Part shown: in pieces, positions 22,801 to 33,019 of the stretch
Layout: every line of letters starts with the position of its first letter
Position numbering within the stretch: position 1 is the stretch's first letter
Assembly: GCA_047967505.1 (NCBI GenBank)
Contig: CM106541.1
Length of the DNA: 64,000 nucleotides
Reading direction: 5' to 3' (one strand)
From: Dipteris shenzhenensis
Taxonomy: Eukaryota > Polypodiophyta > Polypodiopsida > Gleicheniales
Translations under genes and position numbers: made by a program
Notes under the pieces: generated by a model
Databases searched by the model: none
Seen by the model: the letters and a program-made list of their open reading frames with translations, nothing else
Told to the model about the DNA's origin: nothing

Positions 22801-23838
22801 ACTTTTAGTAATGCCCAGGAGCTTACACAGTGTGGTGTGGGTGTGGAATCACAAACTTCTTTACTTAATGTGCATACAATAGGTGTGCAGACTCGTCAAT
22901 AGACAATGAACCAGCCAGATAGAGAAACCACCAAAATATATATTTCCGTCCAGAACTATAGACACAATACAAAAGAGATAGATCCAAAGTCCCACCAGTG
23001 TGGTCCTCTGATCTTACCACAAGGTCCTTCTCCTATCTGCTGGCTATCTCTAGACTCGAGCCCACGTGCTCCACCTCAAGCGTAAGTCCAAAGATCTCAG
23101 CACCTTGCTGTCCTAGTAGGCAGCCTAGGCTTCAGCCCCAAGTGAGCTCAGTCTGCAGCAACTCTGGCCCTGCTTTGCCTCCTGAATGTAGGCCCAAAGA
23201 TCAGGCTTCTGCTGCTCCTGCTGCTCCTATGTTTGCTGACTTGCTAGATGTGAAATGAGGCCTGGCCTCTGCTTTTATAGGCCCCCAAGGGCCCCTTGAA
23301 GTAACCGACCAGCCAGCCCTAAATGGGCCGACTGGCTGGTCTGTTTGGGCCGACCAGTCTGCCCCAAAACCAGCCCTTTAAGGGCTCCAAAACTAGGGCC
23401 CTTTGGCCCACAATTCTAGGGCTTTTGGCCCTCCAATCTAGGCAAGGGCCCAGCCTATATAAGGCATGCCACTGCCCACTGTCAGCCCAATTTGCTGCTC
23501 CACAAGGCCTGCTGATTCTGCCCTCTGCCAGGCTCTTTCCAGCCACGTGTCCTGCACCGTACTGCCCCGTACATCCTGCTGAGTCATCGCGCCTTTCATG
23601 GGGATCTGTTGCAGGCTGTACGTCTGCCATGAAGCTGTCTTGCCAAGCCAGATCCAGGGCTACATGCCCCCGCCATCTTTCCTGCATTTTCCTGCACAAG
23701 GTTTTCTTTTCTTGTGAGGTGCTGCCCATGTGGCAGCCCCCTCTCTCTCTCTTCTCTGGGCATCTTCTGCCCTAGGTCTCCCTCCCCCACACTCTCCTCA
23801 TTTGGGGGCTTACACATGGGGAGGTGACCTTTCCAACA
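19875..23838 (-). mobile_element. gag-only copia-like LTR element A
   Basis: The LTRs are 19875-20970 (1,096 bp) and 22763-23838 (1,076 bp), with TGTTA..CCAACA ends on the plus strand. On the minus strand the primer site TGGTATTAGAGCC (22762-22750) follows the 5' LTR and the purine tract GAGAGGGGG (20971-20979) precedes the 3' LTR. The target duplication is GTTAG/GTCAG (one mismatch). The ~1.8-kb interior encodes only gag plus a conserved downstream stretch and no protease, integrase or RT, so it must rely on enzymes made elsewhere. The left LTR starts with a 26-bp tandem duplication ('gacccaacagagggtacaca' unit). Confidence 0.9.
21584..22536 (-). pseudogene. copia gag of element A (frameshifted)
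   Basis: It opens near 22536 with an Ser/Thr/Pro-rich start, then 'GKLNETNYPIWKVKIRSHLV' and 'WKLWKLTTG', the copia gag N-terminal pattern, then a frame break around 22276. A second frame (22417-21584) carries a basic Lys/Asp/Ser linker, an intact zinc knuckle CFYCDTPGHFAKDC (CX2CX4HX4C) and a following acidic segment 'VTEVRYVDPEIT'. There is no protease DSGA motif. The same order and length occur in element B, so the lack of pol predates both insertions. Confidence 0.8.
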
Positions 23839-24911
23839 GTCAGCACCTTCAGATACTTAGGGGTTGATATCCCGGAAAATCACAAATGGTGGCAATGTAT
23901 ACACAGAAGGATGGACATTGGCTGGGGGAAGTACTACCAGTTTGACAATGATTGCAGGCCACCGACACCAGGAACTGGAAAATTTGAAATAAAGCTGGAA
24001 TATTATCAAGACAACATAAATCCCACATGTTGGTCTACATACATGTCCATAGAGACACATGCTCAGCCTTACATTAGCACACCTATCCCCCTTCTATATC
24101 GCAGGAACATAGCCAGGTTCCGTACCAGATCTCATGAGACTCATAACCACTCATTAATGGCTGGATGTAATCCTTTGTCCTCTAGGGATCTCAGCGACTT
24201 TTGCCTTGTTGGATGTAATCTTTTGGCCTCTAAGGCTCTCAGCAATTGCTGAGATTTTACAAATGTAATCTCTTTTATTAAATTTTTGCTTCATGAAGCT
24301 CTCAGAATAAACTATTGTTAAGTTTTATATAAAGCACTCAACAATGGATGAGTGGTTATCCTTGCTAGATGTAATCTTTTGGCCTCTAAGGCTCTTAGCA
24401 AATTCATGAGTTTTTACAAATGTAAGATCTTTTGTTCAAAATTTTCTCCATGAGGCTCTCAATAAAAATTGTTGTTAATTTTTATATAATATGTTATTGG
24501 ATGTAGATGTAATCTCTTTTGCTTAATTTTTGCTCAATGAATTGTAGTTGATTATGTGGATGGCACCACCCGGCCTCCAGTCACTATGATGGCTTGATGT
24601 TTGGCTTGAATGATTATCTAGATGGCACCACCGGGCCTCCAGCCACAGCAGAATTTGCCATTGAGCAGGGAGCTTGGATACACCAGCCCAGACATGCTAG
24701 AGTCTGTACCCTTTGTGACATGCAGACAGTTGAGACGGAGGCACATGTAGCTCTACAGTGCCCCTGTTATGCACATATTAGGGAGGACTACCAGCAGATC
24801 CTGGAGGACTCTGCTCAGTTGACATCAGTTCTCTCCACTGCCACTCCGGCAACTTTGGGATCTTTTGTCACTCATCTTTTTACTTGTCGTCAGGAACTCA
24901 CAGACTCCTGA
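23839..24911 (+). pseudogene. LINE ORF2 C-terminal part (split by element A)
   Basis: It continues the RT thumb region directly after the duplication ('FRYLGVDI'). The last part, 24594-24911, encodes a CCHC-type knuckle, CTLCDMQTVETEAHVALQC followed by PCYAHIRE, which is typical of the C-terminus of plant LINE ORF2, then a stop. Between them, 24168-24545 is an AT-rich block of repeated units that is not coding and looks inserted or expanded. Confidence 0.8.
24168..24545. repeat. AT-rich imperfect repeats inside the LINE
   Basis: Units containing 'gatgtaatcttttggcctct' followed by 'aaggctct.ag' and 'ttttacaaatgtaa' recur at about 24210 and 24365, with shorter derivatives at 24168, 24265 and 24505. 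A 27-bp copy of 'gatggcaccacc.ggcctcc' also flanks the right side (24558 and 24618), which may mark the boundaries of an insertion. The family is unknown. Confidence 0.6.
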
Positions 24912-25034
24912 CCCCTCTCCTTGAGAAGACTCTTTTTACATTGTATTGAGATGGGTCCCATGGGTCATTTTTGGCCCCCCGAGGACGCTAATAAATTCTA
25001 CTTCTACCTCTCTCTCTCTCTCTCTCTCTCTCAA
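24912..25034 (+). mobile_element. LINE 3' UTR with stem-loop and (TC)n tail
   Basis: It follows the ORF2 stop. 'gggtcccat' precedes a stem-loop (24962-24977, GGGTC/GGCCC with one G-T pair), then 'gaggacgctaataaatt' and the (CT)n tract 25007-25034. It matches the other LINE ends in the window. Confidence 0.8.
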
Positions 25035-25915
25035 AGACAGTAAAGTGTATCTCAAAGGCACACCTTTCTATGTCAGTGAAGACCGTACCCCCAAACAGCA
25101 GGAAGTGCGAAGAAAACAATACACAAAAAGACTAATGAGACAAGGAAAGTTGCATCAAACACAAGATGGGGATCAAAATGCAAAATAGGGATTCGCGACC
25201 CATGGGAAACGCAAATGCCTACAAGTCATGTTTTAGAATTGCAGAGGTTTTCCTTGGCATAAAGGGGTAAGCATAAATGCCTTCATTCACGATGCAGACA
25301 TCATCCTTTTAGGAGACACTTGGGAAAGTGAAACATGCAAGATCCTAGAGATACCTCGATATGTGGTGCACTCACTATACCAAAGGCAAGTGGGGAAAAG
25401 AGGACAAGGAGGTGTTGCATGCATGGTACAGGAACATATGGCAAAAAAAGTCAGCCTCATAAAGTGGACAAATACAAAAGATACATGTGGCTGAAAATAG
25501 AGCTTGGTAAATGCCATGTCTTTCTTACAGGCTGCTACATACCTCACCATGAGTCACCCTTTTACAGCAGACACGGAGTGGACCCTAGTGATGCGTTTGA
25601 AGCACTATGTCTTGATGTGGCTGAACTCAGAGAAAAGGGTCAAGTCATAGTGATGGGAGACCTTAATGTAGGAATTGGTCACCTACAGTTTCAGCCCATC
25701 ACACATGATGAAATGAATAAAGAATCAGTCATAGAAGTGGACACCATGTGGCAGAGAACATCCGGGGATGACACCATCAACACACATGGCAGAGCACTCA
25801 GATGCATGATTAATGGGCTGCACATGCTAGTCTTGTATGGAATGCAATTATTCCCCAACACCCACATGCCAATGAAATCCATAAGTGAGTTAGGGGCACT
25901 TTTCCCTCACTAGAG
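25035..25915 (+). pseudogene. LINE ORF1 end and ORF2 endonuclease fragment (3'-truncated)
   Basis: Just after the (CT)n tract a short frame encodes 'GTPFYVSEDRTPKQQEVRRK', resembling the C-terminal part of LINE ORF1 ('ISEDLTPxxxxxR'). From about 25335 another frame encodes an apurinic-type endonuclease (exo_endo_phos fold): 'GKCHVFLTGCYIPH' and 'KGQVIVMGDLNVGIG', where GDLN matches the GDFN catalytic block. It ends at about 25913 before RT. The surrounding frames contain stops, so it is inactive. It is a separate fragment from the LINE to its left. Confidence 0.75.
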
Positions 25916-26213
25916 GTTTTTTTCCCTAACCACAGTTAGTGGGTTAGTGTGGTTTTGTCACTTGGACAAAACCACCTTCTCACTTGTACTCATCCTATCT
26001 TATCTTTTCTAGTTCAACGTTTTGCTCTGTGCTCACTCTTGCTTCTTGCTCCCACATTTCAACAAGTAGATAGGATTAGATGTCACATCAAAAAGTGTCC
26101 TTGTACATGAGAGGATGGTACTTATATAGTACCTCCTTAGCCCTTTAGACCCCTCTATCTTTCAAACACCCCAAATACTAGTTATCCTAACCCCCACTAA
26201 CTTGACCCACTTT
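25916..26213. other. intron stretch without recognised content
   Basis: This is AT-rich sequence between the LINE fragment and the 5' LTR of element C. It contains 'agttagtgggttagtgtggt' and 'acttatatagtacc', which could be LTR-like, but I find no partner copy and no coding signal. Confidence 0.5.
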
Positions 26214-26531
26214 TGTTGATGTGATGTGTTGGTGTGTAGTAATAGGAGAGCAAGTACTATTGATTGTGTGAGTCATGTGTGAGTGCCATGAGTCAATATG
26301 GGACTTATCCCATATGCACTTGGTGCATGTGTGAGTGTGTAGCGGCTAGCCTATTAGGCTTGTTCTTCAATTTGTCTGATTTAGTGATCATGAATGAATG
26401 AAATCCTTCATGGTTTCTACATTTGTGTACCACTTCTTCACTCCCTAGTCTATCTCTCTCTCACTCACACCATGTTTCCTACATGGTATTAGAGTAGGTC
26501 ATTCCTGCCATAGCTGCCCTGCCACATCATC

Positions 26532-26733
26532 TGAGAGGGGGAGATCAGTGGAAGAGAGCAAGAGAGTGAGAGTGAGAGAGAGTGACACTCTAGTGCGGGT
26601 GTGAAGAATAATGAGCCACACCACAAACTCACTTATGTTTTATTAGGATTAGGTTTACCCTATGACTGTCTTAAGACAGTCATAGGTGTCCTATCTTTTA
26701 ATGAAGGGTTGGCAATGTGCCTTTACCCCAACA
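26532..26733 (-). repeat. 3' LTR of E1 with 28-bp perfect palindrome
   Basis: This LTR of 202 bp contains a perfect inverted repeat at 26659-26686 (CCTATGACTGTCTT and its complement). The partner LTR has the same palindrome at 32940-32967. Confidence 0.93.
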
Positions 26734-26984
26734 ACCTCCCACCTAAAGGCCAATGTGCTTAAAGGGGAGAAAAGAATAAAAATTACAGCAATATACAGTT
26801 ACTGTATACAAGACCATGAAATAAGAATGGTCTCATCCTAATCCCATGATGTGGCGGCAATGTGCAAACCGCTCTGTAGGCAAGCTCTTAGTGAGCAAAT
26901 CTGCAGGATTATCATCAATATGTACTTTCACAAGCTCAAGTCGCTTGTCTTCCAATACCTCCCTGATGAAATGATATTTCACTT

Positions 26985-28442
26985 CTATGTGCTTGGTCTT
27001 CTGATGAAAGACCGGATTCTTTTAGCACTCTGACTATCACAATGCAAAACTGGCATGTCTCCTGTAATGCCCAAATCTCCCACCAGCCGGGTAAGCCATA
27101 TTGCTTCCTTGCAAGCCTCAGTGGCTGCAACATATTCAGCTTCTGTGGTTGACAGTGCAACGCATTTCTGCAACCGAGACACCCATGATATAGCACCTCC
27201 TGCAAATGTGAAAATATAACCGGTAGTAGACTTTCGGTTATCCGCATTCCCTGCATAGTCTGAATCTGTAAAACCATGCACCAATGCATCCTGCCTACCA
27301 TAGCATATGCACAAGTCTTTGGTACCCTTGAGATACCTCAAGACACCTTTCACTGCTTCCCAATGCCGCTTGCCTGGATTTGCCATATACCTGCTGATGA
27401 CTCCCACCGCAAAAGCAATATCCGGACGAGTGGCAACCATGGCATACATCAAAGATCCAACTGCAGATGCATACGGAACCTTGGCCATTTCAGCCTTATC
27501 ATCATCTGATCTGGGGCTGTCCTTACTGCTGAGTTTTAAATGTGGAGGCAACGGGGTACTAATGGACTTCCCCCCCTCCATTTTAAACCTCTGCAGTACT
27601 TTGTCAATATACTCTTTCTGTGACAGAAACAAAAGTCCCTTGGACCTGTCACGAGTAATACGCATGCCAAGAATATGATTTGCATCACCCAAGTCTTTCA
27701 TGTCAAAAGACTTATGCAGTTGTTTCTTCAAAGCACTAATCTCAGGCTGAGATTTACTGGCAATAAGCATGTCATCCACATATAGAATGAGTAGCATCAA
27801 ACTGCCATCCTTTGCCCGTTTGGTGTACAAGCAATGATCGGTCTCACACCGATGATACCCTTGGGACTGCATGAAGGCATCAAACTTCTTGTACCATTCC
27901 CTTGGCGCCTGCTTGAGTCCATACAAGCTCCTCTTGAGCTTACACACAAGCTGTTCTTTCCCTTTAACAGCATATCCCTCTGGCTGACTCATATAGATCT
28001 CATCATGAAGATCTCCGTGAAGAAAGGCTGTCTTCACATCCATCTGACATAAATCCATGTCGTCATGAGCAACAAGAGCTAACACTGCTCTCAAAGTAGT
28101 CATCTTGACTACCGGGGAAAAAATCTCATCAAAGTCAATGCCCTTCTCCTGCTTAAATCCCTTGGCAACCAATCTGGCCTTATACCGAGGTAAAGCATTT
28201 GAATCCACTTTGACTTTGTAAACCCACTTGCATGGCAAAACCTTTCTGCCTGTAGGTAGCTGCACCAAGTCCCATGTATCATTCTGAAGTAGGGAGTCCA
28301 TTTCTGACTGCATGGCTTTCTCCCACTTCTTTTTCTCTGCTCTTCCCATAGCTTCCTTGAAGCTGGAAGGCTCACCACAATCTGTCAGCATGATAAAATC
28401 AGCCACATTATTGGCTCCTGGAACAAACCTGGCAGGAGGCCG
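26985..28442 (-). pseudogene. E1 reverse transcriptase and RNase H
   Basis: One long frame (28406-26985) contains 'KWEKAMQSEMDSLLQNDTWD', 'ARLVAKGFKQEKGIDFDEIF', 'VKTAFLHGDLHDEIYMSQPEG', 'LYGLKQAPREWYKKFD', the catalytic 'LYVDDMLIA' (near 27780), and RNase H blocks 'GFTDSDYAGNADNRKSTTGY' and 'ALSTTEAEYVAATEACKEA'. It makes cDNA of the element inside particles. A small deletion near 27018-27030 shifts the frame so the last ~50 RNase H residues are read in another frame. A TAA at 28445-28443 separates it from the integrase frame. It is otherwise well preserved. Confidence 0.92.
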
Positions 28443-29090
28443 TTATGCACGGGTGCTCCTCCTAACAAAATGTTCCGGATTAGGCTGCTGTCCAGCCTGT
28501 TCTTCATGCATGACGGGTGGCTGTACCACCATATCTGGCTGTACTACAGCCCCATCTGTTGGCACATCCAGTGGTGCATCACTGGCAAAATTATCTGGCT
28601 GATTTTCAGCCTGTATACCCTCTTGAACAGGGTGATCTGCAGCAGGCTGCTGCTGCATATAAATGGGCATTCTTTGCTGTCCAACATCATCATAAATAAC
28701 CCTCCTGTATTCCATAGGTTGCACGGGTTCCTTGTGTACACAATCTTCTTTAAAGATGACATCATTGCTGCGTATAATCTTCCGTTTAACGGGATCCCAT
28801 AACCTGTACCCCATTTCACCTTCGTCACCATAACCCATAAAGATGCATCTGATAGACTTTGGATCCAGTTTGGTGCGTAGATCTTTGCGTACATGAGCAA
28901 AGCACTCGCAGCCAAATACACGTAAGTGCTTATATGAGGGTGGCTTGCCAGACCATACCTCCTCTGGCACTTTCAACTCCAAAGCCTTATTTGGTGACCT
29001 GTTAATAATGTGAACTGCTGTTTGCACGGCTTCTGCCCAAAAGCGATGGGGTAATGCAGCATAAGACAACATACATCGAACCTTCTCCTA
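28443..29090 (-). pseudogene. E1 integrase C-terminal region
   Basis: The frame 29072-28443 encodes 'MLSYAALPHRFWAEAVQTAV', 'INRSPNKAL', 'LRVFGCECFAHVRKDLRTKL', 'CIFMGYGDEGEMGYRLWDP' and a Gln/Pro-rich acidic linker. This is the copia integrase C-terminal block and spacer to RT. It is preceded by an amber codon (TAG, 29090-29088) just after the integrase Glu motif 'SERMNRTI', so it is not translated with gag-PR-IN. Confidence 0.9.
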
Positions 29091-30935
29091 AATAGTTCGA
29101 TTCATCCGCTCACTTGCACCATTTTGAGATGCATTATGAGGAGCTGTGAGTTCCTGTTTGATGCCCTTAGCTTGGCAAAACTGCACAAAAGCATGTGACA
29201 CATACTCACCCCCATTATCAGCGGATCTGAGGCATTTCAGCCTACGACCTGTCCGATTCTCAACCTGAGCGACAAACTTCTTGAAAGCATCTAAGGCATC
29301 TCCCTTATGCTTCAAGAAATAGACCCACACCTTACGTGTGGCATCATCAATGAAAATAATAAAATATTTTGCACCCCCTAGTGATAACTGTGGCATCTCA
29401 CACAGATCAGTGTGCACTAGATCAAGTGGTGCTCTATTCTGAGGAGTTCTCCTCTTATGAGGAGTGACAGAGTGCTTGCCAAAAATACAATGATCACAAG
29501 TAGGCAAATCTGAGAAAGAGAGAGGCGGCAGATAACCCAAACGTGACAGTTCTTGCATTCCTTTAACAGACATGTGTCCCAACCGGCTATGCCACAATGA
29601 AACCTTTGGCAGCTCGGTTATGGCAACAACATGATTACCCACACTGGAAACATAAAGAGGGTATAAGGTATCACTTTTAAAACCCTCAGCCACTACAGTC
29701 TGGCCATCAGTAATCACCCATTTGGAATCCCCAAATGTGGTGTGGTAACCACTGTCATCCAATAAGCCAGTGCTAATCAGATTTTTCTTGATTTGCGGCA
29801 CATGGCGAACACCATCAAGCATAAATGACTGTCCATCAGGAAATACTATCTGTATACTGCCAATCCCTGCAATCTGACATGCATAGTTGTTCCCAAGATG
29901 AACAACTCCATGAGTACCTGTGTAGAAAGTAAACCACTCCCTATGAGGAGTAACATGAAAAGAGGCACCTGAATCCAAGAGCCAGGTGTGCATGTCATGG
30001 CCATCAATAACCAAAGCATGTGCTATTACAGCAGAAGAGCATAAAACATCATGTATGTCACTGTCACTGTCCTCTGCTGCAACATTCACTGCATCCAAGT
30101 CATCTGCCTTGGCCTTGCCTTTGCCTTTGCTTGCATTTCCTGCATCCTTTATTTCAGCCTTCTTGGCTTTCTGATCCCGTATGAACTTGAAGCACTTCGA
30201 CTTCACATGTCCCTTCTTGCCACAATAAAAGCATTCAATGTCCTTTTTGCCACGGGACTGACTGCGGGATTTGGACTTACTAGCAGATCTCCCCTTCTGC
30301 TGAGTCCTGCCTCTGTCCTGGACCTGCAAAGCATTTGAAGACTTGCTGCCCGCATTATTCTTCCTGCTCATCTCCTCCATAAGGAGAGAGCTCTCTACAT
30401 CAGCATAAATAAGAGTGGCATTCGAGTTTGACAGGGTGGTCTTGAAAGTGTCCCAACTCTCAGGGAGGGTACACAGCAAGAAAGTAGCCTTGAACTCCTC
30501 ATCAAGGTTCAACCCCTGTGCAATCAGCTGTGTAAAGATAGCATTGAACTCACTCAAGTGTGAGGTCATGGCTGTACCTTCCTTCATGCGAAGATCGACT
30601 AGCTTCTTCAGCCAATAAACCTTACTGGCTGAGCTCTTTTGGGCATACAATTCTTCTAGTCTTTGCCATAGACCATAAGAGGTCTTTTCAGCCTGTACAT
30701 TGAACACAAGAGTGTCTGAAATAGTGAGCATGATAGCTGCCCTCGCGGACAAATCAAGCTCTTCCCAGTCATCAGCTGCCATATCAGATGGCTTGACACC
30801 CTTCACCCTTATGGGCTTAGCAATCTTCTTTAACAGAAGTACATTCAAGCACTGTTCTGCCCATAATGCATAGTTGTGTGCTCCTTCCAGTTTCTTTATG
30901 TTCAGAATTGAAGAATCACCTCCCCCTGATGCCAT
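29091..30935 (-). pseudogene. E1 gag, protease and integrase core
   Basis: A 615-residue frame starting MASGGGDSSILNIKKLEG. Gag has the LxGxxNYxxW pattern and a zinc knuckle CFYCGKKGHVKSKC (about residue 235), the protease has WLLDSGASFHVTP (about 325), the pre-integrase HHCC region has 'LWHSRLGHMSVKGM' and 'CDHCIFGKH', and the integrase core has 'VHTDLCEM', 'SADNGGEYVS' and 'GASERMNR' (the D, D, E residues). An extra Ala sits before the second Asp block. The frame ends at the amber codon. Except for that stop it looks intact. Confidence 0.92.
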
Positions 30936-32094
30936 ATCAGATGAGGAAAGTACCTGATTCCTTGGAAGTAAAAAAGGCTGAATAAAAGTTCTGATTTCTC
31001 AGAAAAAACCTGCTCTATTCTAGAGCCAGAAGCACTTTCAATGGTGCTGTTTTTTACTGTCAGTAAAATCTGCAGCAAAACAGTAAATGTCCCTGCAACT
31101 ACTGTACCTTCTGACAAACTGTTTTGAGCTCAGAGAGGCATGAAAAACAGTAATTTCAGACTGCTGCTGCTGCTCAACAAGTGCTTAACAGTGCACAATC
31201 ATCTAACAAAACCACCAACACTGCTGTAAACACTGCTATACTGACTGTACTGATCACTTTTCCCACCTCAGATGAGGTATTGCACTGAGTTAAATTGCAG
31301 AAACCACTTGACTAACACCCAAAAAAAAAAGGTAAATGATCCTTCAGCCTGTCACAAAACCTGCAACAGTAAATGGGATAAATCCCAAGCAATCACCCTT
31401 ATACCAAGGGGAGAAAATGCATCTGAAGATCTCTGTCGGTAACCCAAGTGCTATCAAACAAAGTCTGGGCAAAAGCCCCTTGATCTGACACCTGAATCAA
31501 GTGGAGAACACCTCAACACTGAGGTAGCATGCAATATGAGATCTCTCTGACACTTGTACCTGACAATGTGCAATGCATAGACTGCCCCTGTGTACTCAGT
31601 AACAACACAAATCACAAAGTACAGACACCAAGAAGAAAATCTTTTGAGCACTGTCAACGATGGGCAATTAGGGACCGAGTAAACTCGATGCGCCCTGACC
31701 AAGCGTGGCTCAACTGAGATTTTCAAAGTGCGTACAAAGAATGTGACCTGCAACAAATGTCACCAAATGCACTGCGGAAACAAAGCAAATGTGTGCTCCC
31801 TGGCTACACACTGCCTCAAGGCATATACTGCAAACACATCCAGGCAAAAGCCCTTTGAAATGGTCACCCAAAACTGAGAATTGCACTCAGTAAATGCATA
31901 GAAGCTTCTGCAAAACAAGCATCTGACCTTCCTGAAAGACAAGTAACTGCGCAAACACCACCACTGTGGCACAAGTCACCTCAAGCGTGAGTGACACGAG
32001 AGTACCTGATGTACCTCAACAAATGCACAGTATACTGCTAGAATGCTTCAGGAATGTATCAGAAATACTTCATGTACTGCGCGCACATGCACAA

Positions 32095-32765
32095 AACAGA
32101 GTGCTTCAGCACTATTCCTCTTCCAATCAGAAAATCTGCTGTACTTTTCAGTACCTGCAAAGTACCTGCTGTACTTCTATCCCTGCAGAGTACCTGTGTA
32201 CTATTGGTGCCTGTAGCAGGCACGCTTCCCCCCAAAAACGAGTCTTGCAGCAGAAAGTGTACCTGCGGGTGAACAAGACTGCCGTACAAAATGCCAAGAC
32301 TCCCGTACAAAGTTGTACGGCAGTCCGTACGGCTGTACGAACAGTCCGTACAACTGATGTATAAATGGCTACACACAGCAGCTATGCTGCTGTACTGCTG
32401 CAGCTTGACGACGCCCGCGCCCGCAACAAAGGCCTGCAGCCCTACGAAATGCGCCGCCTTAGATCTGCCGTACGAAATGCGCTGCCCTTGTAGCTGACCT
32501 GTGAAATGAGCTGCCCTTGGAGGTGACCTGCGAAATGCGCCGCCCTAGGGGCTGACCTGCGAACTGCGCCGCCCTAGGAGCTGAGAAAAAACGCCCAGCT
32601 GCAGTACGAAATGCGCCGCGCAGGCCGCCTTCACTCCTTGACGCCGCCTTTTCGTCGCGCACGCCGCGCAGCCTTGATCTGCTGCGCCAGATCCGTCCGT
32701 ACAACCGTACGGACGACGTACAGCCGTACGGCTCTATCCGTACGTCCGTACGGTAGACTAGGGTG
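32095..32765. repeat. GTAC-rich leader of E1 with 28-29-bp tandem array
   Basis: The E1 leader is unusual. 32095-32220 has several 'agtacctg'/'tgtactt' sites, 32280-32360 has six GTAC cores in about 75 bp, and 32695-32760 has six more, mostly as ccGTACgg palindromes. Between them, 32446-32590 holds five copies of a 28-29-bp unit with core 'cgaaatgcgccgccct' and spacer 'gctgacctg'. None of this is coding. It is GC-rich compared with the rest of the element. Confidence 0.85.
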
Positions 32766-32812
32766 AGGAAACTAGGGAGGCAAGGGAAGCTCAGGTAGGC
32801 TCTGATACCAGT

Positions 32813-33014
32813 TGAGAGGGGGAGATCAGTGGAAGAGAGCAAGAGAGTGAGAGTGAGAGAGAGTGACACTGTAGTGCGGGTGTGAAGAATAATGAGCCAC
32901 ACCACAAACTCACTTATGTTTTATTAGGATTAGGTTTACCCTATGACTGTCTTAAGACAGTCATAGGTGTCCTATCTTTTAATGAAGGGTTGGCAATGTG
33001 CCTTTACCCCAATA
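32813..33014 (-). repeat. 5' LTR of E1
   Basis: This is the 202-bp partner of 26532-26733. Two differences are visible (ctctag/ctgtag and the terminal aaca/aata). The primer site 'tctgatacca' ends at 32810, two bases outside the LTR. Confidence 0.93.
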
Positions 33015-33019
33015 TCATC

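Larger units (their letters stand above)
26532..33014 (-). mobile_element. nearly complete Ty1/copia element E1, minus strand
   Basis: It is 6,483 bp with 202-bp LTRs (26532-26733 and 32813-33014) differing at two positions by eye, and a perfect target duplication TCATC (26527-26531, 33015-33019). On the minus strand the LTR is TGTTGGGG..CTCTCA, followed by a tRNA-Met primer site (TGGTATCAGAGCC, near 32810) and, at the other end, a purine tract (about 26734-26750). The domain order gag, PR, IN, RT, RH is copia. The coding region carries two nonsense codons and one frameshift. A 1.9-kb leader separates the primer site from gag. Confidence 0.95.
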
